64,000 bases of DNA, taken from NCBI RefSeq assembly GCF_009817885.1, contig NZ_CP041764.1, positions 4,030,001 through 4,094,000 on the forward strand, given 5' to 3'. Within the stretch, counting starts at the first letter, position 1. Each line of letters starts with the position of its first letter. Shown here piece by piece: positions 1 through 8,173 of this stretch. This DNA comes from Serratia rhizosphaerae (GTDB lineage: Bacteria > Pseudomonadota > Gammaproteobacteria > Enterobacterales > Enterobacteriaceae). The translations under genes were made by a program, and so were the position numbers. The notes under the pieces are model-generated. The model searched no databases. It worked only from the letters and a program-made list of their open reading frames with translations, and was not told where the DNA came from.

Positions 1-1019
1 TGGTGCAGCAGTATGGCGGCTGGACCAACCGTCAGGTGGTCGATTTCTTCGTCCGCTTCGCCGAAGTGGTGTTTGAACGTTACAAACACAAGGTGAAGTA
101 CTGGATGACCTTCAACGAGATCAATAACCAGCGCAACTGGCGCGCGCCGCTGTTCGGCTACTGCTGTTCCGGCGTGGTGTACACCGAACATGATAATCCG
201 GAAGAGACCATGTATCAGGTGCTGCACCACCAGTTTGTCGCCAGCGCGCTGGCGGTGAAGATCGGCCACCGCATCAACCCGGAGATGAAGATCGGCTGCA
301 TGCTGGCGATGGTGCCGCTGTATCCGTTCTCCTGTAAGCCGGAAGATGTGATGTATGCGCAGGAATCCATGCGCGAACGCTATGTCTTCACCGATGTGCA
401 GCTGCGCGGCTATTATCCGTCCTACGTACTGAACGAGTGGCAGCGGCGCGGCTTTAACATCAGGATGGAAGCGGGCGACGAGCAGATCCTGCGCGAAGGC
501 TGCTGCGACTATCTGGGCTTCAGCTACTACATGACCAACGCGGTGCAGGCCGCCGGCGGCGAGGGCGACGCCATTTCCGGCTTTGAGGGCAGCGTGCCTA
601 ACCCGCACGTCAAAGCCTCCGACTGGGGCTGGCAGATTGACCCGGTCGGCTTGCGCTATGCGCTGTGCGAGCTGTATGAGCGTTATCAGAAGCCGCTGTT
701 TATCGTCGAGAACGGCTTTGGCGCCTACGACAAGGTGGAAGCCGACGGCAGCATCAATGATGATTACCGCATCGACTACCTGAAGTCGCATATTGCCGAA
801 ATGGGCAAGGCCGTCAGCCATGACGGGGTGGAGCTGCTGGGCTATACGCCGTGGGGCTGCATCGACTGCGTTTCCTTTACCACCGGCCAGTACAGCAAAC
901 GCTATGGCTTTATCTATGTGAACAAACATGACGACGGCAGCGGCGATCAGTCGCGTTCGCGCAAGAAGTCGTTCTACTGGTATCAGGGCGTAATCGCCTC
1001 TAACGGCGAAACCCTTTAA
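1..1019 (+). CDS. bglA: 6-phospho-beta-glucosidase BglA (5' truncated by window edge)
   Basis: Glycoside hydrolase family 1 enzyme that hydrolyses phosphorylated aryl/alkyl beta-glucosides such as arbutin or salicin phosphate in the cytoplasm after PTS import. The reading frame is open from base 3 and the first ~140 residues lie outside the window. 338 residues remain of a family length near 477. The acid/base motif TFNEINNQ and the nucleophile motif FIVENGFGAYD are both visible, and the whole stretch, including its end SRSRKKSFYWY, reads very like E. coli BglA. The in-frame GTG at base 3 corresponds to an internal Val of the family, so it is not a start. A strong terminator follows. Identification is by remembered family sequence and is close to certain. 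Confidence 0.95.
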   Translation, partial: VQQYGGWTNRQVVDFFVRFAEVVFERYKHKVKYWMTFNEINNQRNWRAPLFGYCCSGVVYTEHDNPEETMYQVLHHQFVASALAVKIGHRINPEMKIGCMLAMVPLYPFSCKPEDVMYAQESMRERYVFTDVQLRGYYPSYVLNEWQRRGFNIRMEAGDEQILREGCCDYLGFSYYMTNAVQAAGGEGDAISGFEGSVPNPHVKASDWGWQIDPVGLRYALCELYERYQKPLFIVENGFGAYDKVEADGSINDDYRIDYLKSHIAEMGKAVSHDGVELLGYTPWGCIDCVSFTTGQYSKRYGFIYVNKHDDGSGDQSRSRKKSFYWYQGVIASNGETL

Positions 1020-1060
1020 TGGCGGGCTAATCCCGTTATTGATAGCGGTCGTAATACTGA

Positions 1061-1088
1061 AAAACCTGCCCGGGTGGCAGGTTTTTTA
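1061..1088 (+). terminator. Rho-independent terminator of bglA
   Basis: An eight-base-pair stem (AACCTGCC pairing with GGCAGGTT) closes a short loop and is followed by a T-run. It sits about 45 bases after the bglA stop. Confidence 0.9.
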
Positions 1089-1204
1089 TCTCCCGGTGGT
1101 GATAACGGCGTAACACGACGGGATTTCGGTCGACGCGAAACGTGATGCAGATGAAACAGTCTGGGCTATAGTGATTAGCATGTGCTCACAACGGAATGTT
1201 TACC

Positions 1205-2476
1205 ATGTCAAAATGGCACTGGCTGTTTAGCCAGTTAACCCGCAAACTCTGGTTCCGCGCATGTTTATTCGCGCTTCTGGCGGTCATTTCAGCGTTAGTT
1301 TCCATCGTGGTTAAGCCCTTTATTCCGTCCGGCATCGGCGGCGTGGTCGGCGCCGATGCGGTGGATAAAATCCTCAATATTTTGGCCTCGAGCATGTTGG
1401 CGGTGACGACCTTTTCGTTGAGTATTATGGTGTCGGCCTACAGTTCAGCGACGACGAGCGTGACGCCGCGCGCGACGCGGCTGGTGATGGAAGACAGCAC
1501 GACGCAAAACGTACTGGCGACCTTTATCGGCTCTTTCCTGTTCAGTCTGGTGGGTATCGTGGCGCTGAGTATGGGCGCCTACGGGCAGCGGGGCCGCGTG
1601 GTGTTATTTGTCGTTACGCTGCTGGTGATTGCATTAATTGTTATCACGCTTTTACGCTGGATCCAGCATCTTTCATTACTGGGGCGCGTCGGGGAAACGA
1701 CATCGCGGGTGGAAGAGGCTGCGCGCAATGCGCTGGAGAATCGCGTTAACATCCCTTATATGGGGGGCAAAGCGTGGTTACCCGGTTTGCAGCCACCTGC
1801 GGAAGTCATGGCACTCTACCCGACAGACATTGGGTATATTCAGCATATTGATATGCAGATGCTGGATGACCGGCTGCAAGAAATTGAAGGGGAGCTTTAT
1901 TTAACCTGTCAGGCTGGCGCATTTGTGCATCCGGGGCATCCCGTGGGCTGGATTGTTGCACCAACTCCTAACCCCGATACGGCAGCACTATTGGCTGCCA
2001 TCACCATCGGAGCGGAGCGCTCATTTGATCAGGATCCCCGCTTTGGCCTTGCGGTATTGGCGGAGATCGCCTCCCGCGCGTTGTCGCCGGCCGTTAACGA
2101 TCCTGGCACGGCGATTGATGTTATCGGCCGCGCGGTGAGACTGCTGGCGGTATGGGGCAGAAACAAGCCGGAACCTGACGCGGTGATCTATCACAACGTG
2201 TGGGTCAAACCTATCATGACGGCAGATCTCCTCGATGACATTGTAAATCCCATTGCTCGCGACGGCGCAGGGCTGATTGAAGTACAGCTCCGTTTGCTCA
2301 AAGGATTACAGGCGCTCGATCGGATGAATACGGCTGTTTTTGCTGAGGACGTGCGTAGATATGTCGCTATCATCCAGCACCTGGCTGAGCAACAAATGGT
2401 ATCGCAACAGGATCTTGAGAGACTCAACGTCTGGATACGGCAGTCAGATTTGAACATCATCGAAGCATCGCAATGA
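1205..2476 (+). CDS. DUF2254 family inner-membrane protein
   Basis: Member of the DUF2254 family, integral membrane proteins of unknown function. Two hydrophobic helices near the N-terminus (about residues 15-35 and 55-80) and two more between about residues 100 and 155 are followed by a roughly 270-residue soluble C-terminal region. The start was placed at the second ATG (MSKWHWLF), because the purine-rich ACGGAA lies about 8 bases upstream of it. An in-frame ATG nine bases earlier (1196) has almost no spacing to a ribosome site. The gene stands alone between two terminators. No substrate or partner can be inferred. Confidence 0.85.
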   Translation: MSKWHWLFSQLTRKLWFRACLFALLAVISALVSIVVKPFIPSGIGGVVGADAVDKILNILASSMLAVTTFSLSIMVSAYSSATTSVTPRATRLVMEDSTTQNVLATFIGSFLFSLVGIVALSMGAYGQRGRVVLFVVTLLVIALIVITLLRWIQHLSLLGRVGETTSRVEEAARNALENRVNIPYMGGKAWLPGLQPPAEVMALYPTDIGYIQHIDMQMLDDRLQEIEGELYLTCQAGAFVHPGHPVGWIVAPTPNPDTAALLAAITIGAERSFDQDPRFGLAVLAEIASRALSPAVNDPGTAIDVIGRAVRLLAVWGRNKPEPDAVIYHNVWVKPIMTADLLDDIVNPIARDGAGLIEVQLRLLKGLQALDRMNTAVFAEDVRRYVAIIQHLAEQQMVSQQDLERLNVWIRQSDLNIIEASQ

Positions 2477-2494
2477 CGCGATCGCCAGACGGTA

Positions 2495-2528
2495 AAAAGC
2501 CCGCTTAAGTTGCCTTAAGCGGGCTTTT
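2495..2528. terminator. Bidirectional terminator between DUF2254 gene and tRNA-Asn
   Basis: A 15-bp perfect stem (AAAAGCCCGCTTAAG and its complement) with a four-base loop. It has A-run and T-run on either side, so it can stop the DUF2254 transcript on plus and the tRNA transcript on minus. Confidence 0.9.
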
Positions 2529-2535
2529 CTAAATA

Positions 2536-2611
2536 TGGCTCCTCTGACTGGACTCGAACCAGTGACATACGGATTAACAGTCCGCCGTTCTACCGACTGA
2601 ACTACAGAGGA
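2536..2611 (-). tRNA. tRNA-Asn (anticodon GUU)
   Basis: 76-base tRNA on the minus strand including an encoded CCA. The acceptor stem TCCTCTG/CAGAGGA, the D-loop, the anticodon loop CTGTTAATC with GUU, and the T-arm GGTTCGAGTCC are all present. The sequence matches the enterobacterial asparagine tRNA from memory. An identical copy lies at 18895-18970. Confidence 0.97.
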
Positions 2612-2748
2612 ATCGTGTGAACGGGGCGCATAATAGCGAGGCGGCAGGGGCTTGTAAAGCATCAAAAAACGCATTTTGACGCGTTTGCTGTAAGAATGCC
2701 CAACCTGCTGCATTATTGAGTGATTGGGCGTGTTTCTGCGGGCGGCGC

Positions 2749-2765
2749 TGCTTCTTTTTGGTGCA
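2749..2765 (+). promoter_or_regulatory. Probable NtrC-binding enhancer site upstream of nac
   Basis: A 17-base dyad with one perfect half (TGGTGCA) and one degenerate half (TGCTTCT). It matches the NtrC consensus TGCAC-N7-GTGCA as used at glnA. It lies about 145 bases upstream of the predicted sigma-54 start site, a normal enhancer distance. Confidence 0.6.
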
Positions 2766-2874
2766 GCGCGCCGGCGTAGCCGGCCTTCGGCGGCGGGCGG
2801 CGGTGGCCGGAGTGCGCCGGTTTTCTCTGCCTTTTTAGCCTGTTGGCGGCGTCATTGGCTTTTTCCCCGGATTA

Positions 2875-2890
2875 TGGCCCGGATCTTGCT
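2875..2890 (+). promoter_or_regulatory. Sigma-54 promoter of nac
   Basis: TGGCCC, five bases, TTGCT: the -24 GG (2876-2877) and -12 GC (2888-2889) are separated by exactly ten bases, as required for RpoN promoters. Transcription would start near 2901, about 30 bases before the nac start codon. Confidence 0.8.
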
Positions 2891-2929
2891 GTGGGGTTAG
2901 CGTTGTTTTTTGCGCATAACGGGGGCTCC

Positions 2930-3853
2930 ATGAATTTCAGACGTCTTAAATACTTTGTCAAAATCGTCGATATCGGCAGCCTGACGCAGGCAGCGGAAGT
3001 GCTGCATATTGCGCAACCGGCGTTAAGCCAGCAGCTGGCGACGCTGGAAGGCGAACTTCAGCAGCAACTGCTGATTCGCAGTAAGCGCGGCGTCATGCCG
3101 ACCGAAGCGGGCAACATTCTCTATGCCCATGCGCAGACGATTTTGCGCATGTGTGAGCAGACGCAGGCCGCCGTCAGCAACATCGGGCTGGCGGTCAGCG
3201 GGCAGGTTGCCCTTGGCGTCGCGTCCGGCTGCGCCGCCGCGCAGCTGGCGATGCCGCTGCTGCAGGCGATGCGCGATGCGCACCCCGGCATTCTGCTGCG
3301 CCTGCATGAGGATACCGGCCCGGCGCTGACCGATCAGGTGGCCAACTGCGCGCTGGATATGGCGGTTATTTATGGCACCAAGGCGCCGCAGGGGTTTAAT
3401 ACCACGGTACTGGCGAAAGAGGATCTGTATCTGGTGGCGTCACGTTCGGTGCCTAATCCCGGCGACTATATCGATCTGCGGGCGCTGGCGCGGCTGAATC
3501 TGTTTTTACCGCACCGGGGAGACAGCGTGCGCGATCAGATTGAAGACGCGATGGCGGTGCGCAAACTGGCGTTGAATGTCGTCGGCGAGATCGAATCGCC
3601 GACCATGCTCAGCGCCGCCATCGCCGGCGGGCTGGGGGCAACCATTTTGCCGGAGTCCGCCGCGCGGGCGCTGACCGGCCCGGCCAGAGCCTGGATGGCG
3701 CGTATCAGCAACCCGTCGCTGGCATTGCCGCTGGCGCTGTGCGTGTCCGTTCAGCAGCCGCTGTCTGAAGCGGCGCAGGCGGTGAAAGCGCAACTCTTGG
3801 CGATGATTGCCGCTCCGGGCCAGCCGAAACGCGCGCTGACGCTGGTGCAGTAA
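2930..3853 (+). CDS. nac: Nitrogen assimilation control LysR-type regulator Nac
   Basis: LysR-family regulator made under nitrogen limitation. It activates sigma-70 genes for poor nitrogen sources and represses ammonia assimilation genes. The 307-residue product starts MNFRRLKYFVKIVDIGSL and follows Klebsiella Nac closely from memory, including the winged-helix region (residues 1-60) and the MARISNPS segment near residue 260. The ATG at 2930 is chosen because it follows a GGGGG ribosome site and gives the family N-terminus. Longer in-frame starts upstream would cross the promoter. A sigma-54 promoter and an NtrC-type site precede it. Location next to tRNA-Asn genes mirrors E. coli, where nac also lies among asn tRNAs. 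Confidence 0.93.
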   Translation: MNFRRLKYFVKIVDIGSLTQAAEVLHIAQPALSQQLATLEGELQQQLLIRSKRGVMPTEAGNILYAHAQTILRMCEQTQAAVSNIGLAVSGQVALGVASGCAAAQLAMPLLQAMRDAHPGILLRLHEDTGPALTDQVANCALDMAVIYGTKAPQGFNTTVLAKEDLYLVASRSVPNPGDYIDLRALARLNLFLPHRGDSVRDQIEDAMAVRKLALNVVGEIESPTMLSAAIAGGLGATILPESAARALTGPARAWMARISNPSLALPLALCVSVQQPLSEAAQAVKAQLLAMIAAPGQPKRALTLVQ

Positions 3854-3875
3854 CGCGAGGCTGACTTTTCTCCTC

Positions 3876-3900
3876 AATCTCTCGCCGTGTGAGAGATTTT
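3876..3900 (+). terminator. Terminator of nac
   Basis: Eight-bp stem AATCTCTC/GAGAGATT with a seven-base loop, then a short T-run, 22 bases after the nac stop. Confidence 0.65.
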
Positions 3901-3959
3901 CGCACGCCTTTTCTGAATTATTGCGCCCGTGTGGCGCATTCCCCGTCCCTATGCCAGCC

Positions 3960-3988
3960 TTATTGTGCCGCGGTTGGCGGCGCAATAA
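3960..3988 (+). other. Leader hairpin of autotransporter 1
   Basis: A 12-bp stem (TTATTGTGCCGC with GCGGCGCAATAA, one G-U pair) and loop GGTTG. It ends about 12 bases before the GGGAGG ribosome site. The same hairpin precedes the second autotransporter at 8123-8151. There is no T-run, so it is more likely an mRNA stability or translational element than a terminator. Confidence 0.6.
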
Positions 3989-4010
3989 TAATCAAAAAGA
4001 GGGAGGGTAT

Positions 4011-7000
4011 ATGGAGAAGCTCTGGGGGCATCCATCGTTACCGGTCAAAATCCGGCTGTCGCGGCTGTATGTCGCGCTGACGGCGGCGCTGACGCTGGCC
4101 GGCACGGTCGGCGCGGCCTATGCGGAAAACATCAGCGTCGAAAACGGCGAAAAGCGAATCAGGGAGGTGGACTTTGCCGGGTTAGGTAAGGTCAGCGGTA
4201 AGGGCAGCGAGTGGCGGGTTAGTGATGCGTTGGCGATCAGCGACGGGCTGTATGTGCTGGATGGCGGCGTGATGAGCGTCGGCCGGCTGGAAGCATCAGG
4301 CTCGTTTGTTGGCACTAACAGTTCGACGGAAATTGTCGTCAGCGGCAGCGGTTCGCATCTGCAAATAGAAAATTATCCAAGGATGGAAATCCTCTCGCTG
4401 TCCGATCATGGCCGTTTTAGCAGCGCGAGTAATGCGTTAGAAATCCATGGCGGCCTGATAATAGGCAGTCGCGGCACCCTGGATGGCCATGCGCAGGATG
4501 ATGAGGATGTGGTGGAGAAAGGGTGGGATATTTTTACCCTGGGGGAAGCGCAGGCGCCCGGCGTATTGGATCCTAATATTGTCGTCTTCTTTGATCGGGA
4601 TACGTATTTGGGCGGGCGCTGGAACTCCCTCATCTTCAACCATACTGCGGATGACTATCAGTTTGCCAACAGCGTCAGGGACGACGAGGGACATGCGTCG
4701 ATAGCCAATTTTGCCGGCAATACCACCATGTCCGGCGATCTCAGCAATTTCCATGGCGATATCTTCGTCAAAGGCGGCAAGCTGACGATTAATTCTGATG
4801 TGGGGCGCTACAAGATTGATCCTCCTTATCAAGGATTATACGTTGAGCGCGGCGGCACATTGATCCTCAACGGCACCATCGGGGGATTTGGCCGCGGCAT
4901 CGGCTTTACTACCTCGCTGTTTGTTGATCCCGGAGCGGTGCTGGGCGGCGATGCGACCATCGGCCGTACGATTGTCGAGGACGGTGGGCATATTGCTCCC
5001 GGCGACGGCAGTACGGGCAAGTTTGATATCAACAGCTATCTGACCTTTAAAGACGGCGCGTTTTATGATGTGGATATCGCCGCAGACGGTCGCAGCGATA
5101 CCATGGCGGTGGTCGGTCAGACGACGATCGGCAACAACGTGAAGGTGCTGGTGAATATGCTGGATCCCTACACCAGCTACCAGGACGAACAGACCTACCG
5201 CATACTCACCTCCGAAAAAGATATTGCCGGCATGTTCAGCGAAGCGGTGCTGGATTCGGCCTTTCTGGAAGCGACCTTTAAACGCGGCCAGCAGTTTATC
5301 GATCTGCTGATTAAACAAATTACCCCCGGCGGTGATGTGACGCTGGACGGCGATCGCCACGTTTCTCAGTCGGTCTCCTATGCCGGCGCGGTCAGTATGG
5401 GTCAGGATAAAGCCAGCGAGTGGTTGATAGACGGCGGTACCTTCAGCGCTAAAAAGCTGATTATCGGCTCTGAACGCCAGTCGCAGGCGGTGGTGCGGGT
5501 GGAAAACGGCGCTAAATTGGTGACCGAACGGGCAAGGATCGACTACGGTCTGGATGATGCCGACTATCAACACCGGCCGATGGCGACAATCAGCGGTAAA
5601 GGCAGTGAGTGGCAGGTCAACGACTGGCTGTCGCTCGCCGGCAAGTTGGACGTGCTGGACGGCGCGCAGGTGAGCGTCGGCGATCTGCTGGCCTCTGAAC
5701 GTCCCGCCGAGGCGAAAAAGTCCGCGGATATTTACGTCAGCGGTGAAGGCTCGCATCTGCACACCCGGGGAAGTACCGACGCCGATGTGCTGGCGCTGGC
5801 GAACGGCGGGCGCTTCAGTAACGATAATAAACAGTTAACGCCGCGCAGCGCGCTGGTGATCGGCAGCCGCGCCTCTTTTGACGGCTATTCGGCGGATGGC
5901 CCCTACGGTCGTGAAATCTGGCCGCTGCCGACGCTGGGCGAGGCGCAGGCGCCCGGCGTGATTGACCGCGATATTGTGATCACCACGCCAACCGATCATC
6001 GGGGTATGCGGGGGGCGATTATTTTTAACCATACGTCGGACAACTATCAGTTCGCCAATACCATCATCGGCAGTGGTTCGATGGCCAACGTGGCCGGGCA
6101 GACCACGCTGACCGGCGATCTCACCCGCTACAACGGCGATATCTTCGTTAAGGGCGGCAAGCTGACTGTTAACGGGGATATGGGAACGAAGGCGGATCCC
6201 TTACTGGTACAGAGTTTGCAGGTAGAGAATGGCGGAACGTTGCATCTTAAAGGCAATGTAGGCGTCTCCGGTTCTTCAACGATTTCAGTGAAAACCGGTG
6301 GCGTACTCACGGGGCAGGCGACGGTTGGTTTTGTGGACATCGAACGCAACAGCCATATCGCTCCTGGTGATGATGGTATCGGTAAAATGACCGTTAAGGG
6401 ATATCTCGATTTCTTTGATGGATCGTTTTATGACGTTGATATCGCTGCGGACGGCCGCAGCGATACTTTAGGAACGCAGTATGCCACGACCATCGGCAAG
6501 AACGTCAAGGTGCTGGTCAATACCCTCGATCCGCACACCAGCTATCGGGATGGGCAAACCTACCGCATTCTGACCGCCGGCGGCGGCGTTAACGGTATGT
6601 TCAGTGAAGCGGTGCTGGATTCGGCCTTTTTGGACACGGAGTTGACGCGCGACCGGCAAAACGTCGATCTGACCATCCGGCAGAAAGAGACCGGCGGTGG
6701 TGACGACGGCCATACCGGCGGCGGTGACGACGGCGATAGCGGCGGCGGTGACGATGGCCATACCGGCGGTGGTGACGACGGCCATAGCGGCGGTGGTGAC
6801 GACGGTCATACCGGCGGCGGTGACGATGGCCATACAGGCGGCGGTGACGACGGCGATATCGGTGGTAACCCGAACGCGCCGGGGATCTTCCAGACGGTGG
6901 CGACCAGCGACAACCAGTGGAACACCGCCGGGGCGCTGAGCTCGCTGGCGCAGCAGGGGCCGTCGCTCGGCCTGTACAACTCGCTGCTGATGTTGAATGC

Positions 7001-8009
7001 GGGGCAGGCGCGCGAGGCGTTTAACCAGCTGTCCGGCGAGCAGTATGCGTCGGTGCAGGCGAGCCTGCTGCAGAGCGGTACGCTGGTGGGCAGCGTGGTG
7101 AACCAGCATATGCAGACGATGTTCGACGGCGACAGCCTGACGGTGCCGCCGCTGGCGATGAGTCTGGTGCAGGGTCCGGAGCGCGAGCGCAACGGCGCCT
7201 GGGGACAGATGTTCGGCAGCTGGACGCGCAGCAAGGGCGACGGCAACACCGGCAAGCTGGACAGCAACACCGGCGGCTTCCTGGTGGGGGCGGACCGTGA
7301 GCTGAGCGACGGAGTGCGCGCCGGCGCTTATGCGGGCTACAGCCGCACCCATTTCGACGTTGACAGCCGTGCGTCGTCGGGCCACAGCAACAACTACCAC
7401 CTGGGTCTGTATGGCGCGGGGCAGCGCGATGCGCTGGCGCTGCGCGGCGGCCTGGGCTACAGCTGGCACCGGATAGAGAGCGAGCGCAACGTCGGCTTCG
7501 GCGGCTATAGCGACCGGCTGAAGGGGGATTACGACGGTAATACGCTGCAGGCGTTTACGGAGCTGGGCTACCGGCTGCGCTATGAGTCATCGAGCGTGGA
7601 GCCGTTCGTCAACCTGAGCTACGTGCGTCTGCATACGGATGCGGTGCAGGAGCAGGGCGGCGCGGCGGCGCTGAGCGTGCAGGATGAGACGATGAACACC
7701 TTCTACTCGACGCTGGGCCTGCGCGGGGCGACGGATATCCCGGTCTCGGGCGTTGACGTCACGCTGCACGGCAATCTGGGCTGGCAGCACGCCTACGGCG
7801 ACACGGACACTTCGGCGCGGATGGCGTTCGCCACCGGCGACAGCTTTGCCACCAAGGGTGCGCCGGTGGATAAGGACGTGGCGGTGGTCGGCGTCGGTCT
7901 GGACGTGCCGCTGACGCGTTCGACGCGTGTCGGCGTCTCCTATCAGGGACAGTACGGCTCGCAGCTGCAGGCCAACTCGGTCAATGCGCAGCTGACGGTC
8001 TCTTTCTAA
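4011..8009 (+). CDS. Autotransporter (type Va secretion), two-module passenger
   Basis: 1332-residue outer-membrane autotransporter. Residues 1-38 form an extended signal peptide (charged N-region, then ALTLAGTVGAAYA, cleavage before Glu39). The passenger has two ~430-residue paralogous modules, each opening with a VSGKGSEW segment and closing with a DGRSDT...TYRIL block. These resemble T5SS/PEP-CTERM-associated beta-helix repeats. Seven copies of an acidic octapeptide GGGDDGHT/S/DS follow, then the roughly 300-residue C-terminal beta-barrel ending in SF. The start is set by GGGAGG seven bases upstream of the ATG and by the signal peptide. The gene is a tandem paralogue of the next one. Ligand unknown; an adhesin or biofilm role is an inference from the family. 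Confidence 0.88.
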   Translation: MEKLWGHPSLPVKIRLSRLYVALTAALTLAGTVGAAYAENISVENGEKRIREVDFAGLGKVSGKGSEWRVSDALAISDGLYVLDGGVMSVGRLEASGSFVGTNSSTEIVVSGSGSHLQIENYPRMEILSLSDHGRFSSASNALEIHGGLIIGSRGTLDGHAQDDEDVVEKGWDIFTLGEAQAPGVLDPNIVVFFDRDTYLGGRWNSLIFNHTADDYQFANSVRDDEGHASIANFAGNTTMSGDLSNFHGDIFVKGGKLTINSDVGRYKIDPPYQGLYVERGGTLILNGTIGGFGRGIGFTTSLFVDPGAVLGGDATIGRTIVEDGGHIAPGDGSTGKFDINSYLTFKDGAFYDVDIAADGRSDTMAVVGQTTIGNNVKVLVNMLDPYTSYQDEQTYRILTSEKDIAGMFSEAVLDSAFLEATFKRGQQFIDLLIKQITPGGDVTLDGDRHVSQSVSYAGAVSMGQDKASEWLIDGGTFSAKKLIIGSERQSQAVVRVENGAKLVTERARIDYGLDDADYQHRPMATISGKGSEWQVNDWLSLAGKLDVLDGAQVSVGDLLASERPAEAKKSADIYVSGEGSHLHTRGSTDADVLALANGGRFSNDNKQLTPRSALVIGSRASFDGYSADGPYGREIWPLPTLGEAQAPGVIDRDIVITTPTDHRGMRGAIIFNHTSDNYQFANTIIGSGSMANVAGQTTLTGDLTRYNGDIFVKGGKLTVNGDMGTKADPLLVQSLQVENGGTLHLKGNVGVSGSSTISVKTGGVLTGQATVGFVDIERNSHIAPGDDGIGKMTVKGYLDFFDGSFYDVDIAADGRSDTLGTQYATTIGKNVKVLVNTLDPHTSYRDGQTYRILTAGGGVNGMFSEAVLDSAFLDTELTRDRQNVDLTIRQKETGGGDDGHTGGGDDGDSGGGDDGHTGGGDDGHSGGGDDGHTGGGDDGHTGGGDDGDIGGNPNAPGIFQTVATSDNQWNTAGALSSLAQQGPSLGLYNSLLMLNAGQAREAFNQLSGEQYASVQASLLQSGTLVGSVVNQHMQTMFDGDSLTVPPLAMSLVQGPERERNGAWGQMFGSWTRSKGDGNTGKLDSNTGGFLVGADRELSDGVRAGAYAGYSRTHFDVDSRASSGHSNNYHLGLYGAGQRDALALRGGLGYSWHRIESERNVGFGGYSDRLKGDYDGNTLQAFTELGYRLRYESSSVEPFVNLSYVRLHTDAVQEQGGAAALSVQDETMNTFYSTLGLRGATDIPVSGVDVTLHGNLGWQHAYGDTDTSARMAFATGDSFATKGAPVDKDVAVVGVGLDVPLTRSTRVGVSYQGQYGSQLQANSVNAQLTVSF
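6693..6860 (+). repeat. 24-base coding tandem repeat, 7 copies
   Basis: Seven in-frame 24-base units encoding GGGDDG followed by HT, DS, HS or DI. They form an acidic glycine-rich linker between passenger and barrel. Since the unit is a multiple of three, copy-number change would keep the frame. Confidence 0.92.
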
Positions 8010-8026
8010 ACGCTGCCGTTAGCGCA

Positions 8027-8058
8027 CGGGCTGCCAGATCCTCTGGCAGCCCGTTTCA
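8027..8058 (+). terminator. Terminator of autotransporter 1
   Basis: Perfect 12-bp stem CGGGCTGCCAGA/TCTGGCAGCCCG with a three-base loop, followed by a T-rich tract. Confidence 0.85.
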
Positions 8059-8122
8059 TTTCAAGAGATGTCATTCTGAATTCTGCCGCCTGTATGGCGC
8101 ATTCCCCATCCCTATGCCAGCC

Positions 8123-8151
8123 TTATTGTGCCGCGGTTGGCGGCGCAATAA
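8123..8151 (+). other. Leader hairpin of autotransporter 2
   Basis: Same 12-bp hairpin and flanks as at 3960-3988, again immediately before the ribosome site. The duplication of the two genes therefore includes at least the last ~80 bases of their leader. Confidence 0.6.
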
Positions 8152-8173
8152 TAATCAAAGAGAGGGAGGGTAT

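Larger units (their letters stand above)
2494..2631. repeat. tRNA-Asn direct repeat, copy 1
   Basis: 138-bp segment containing terminator, tRNA-Asn and 20 bases of 5' flank. It is repeated in the same orientation at 18853-18990 with only two mismatches, both in the terminator region. The two copies bracket 16.4 kb. Confidence 0.9.

Noticed and set aside
6693..6860. Regular 24-base repeats considered as a CRISPR array
   Set aside because: Units are contiguous with no spacers, in frame within an autotransporter gene, and encode an acidic linker; no cas genes are present.
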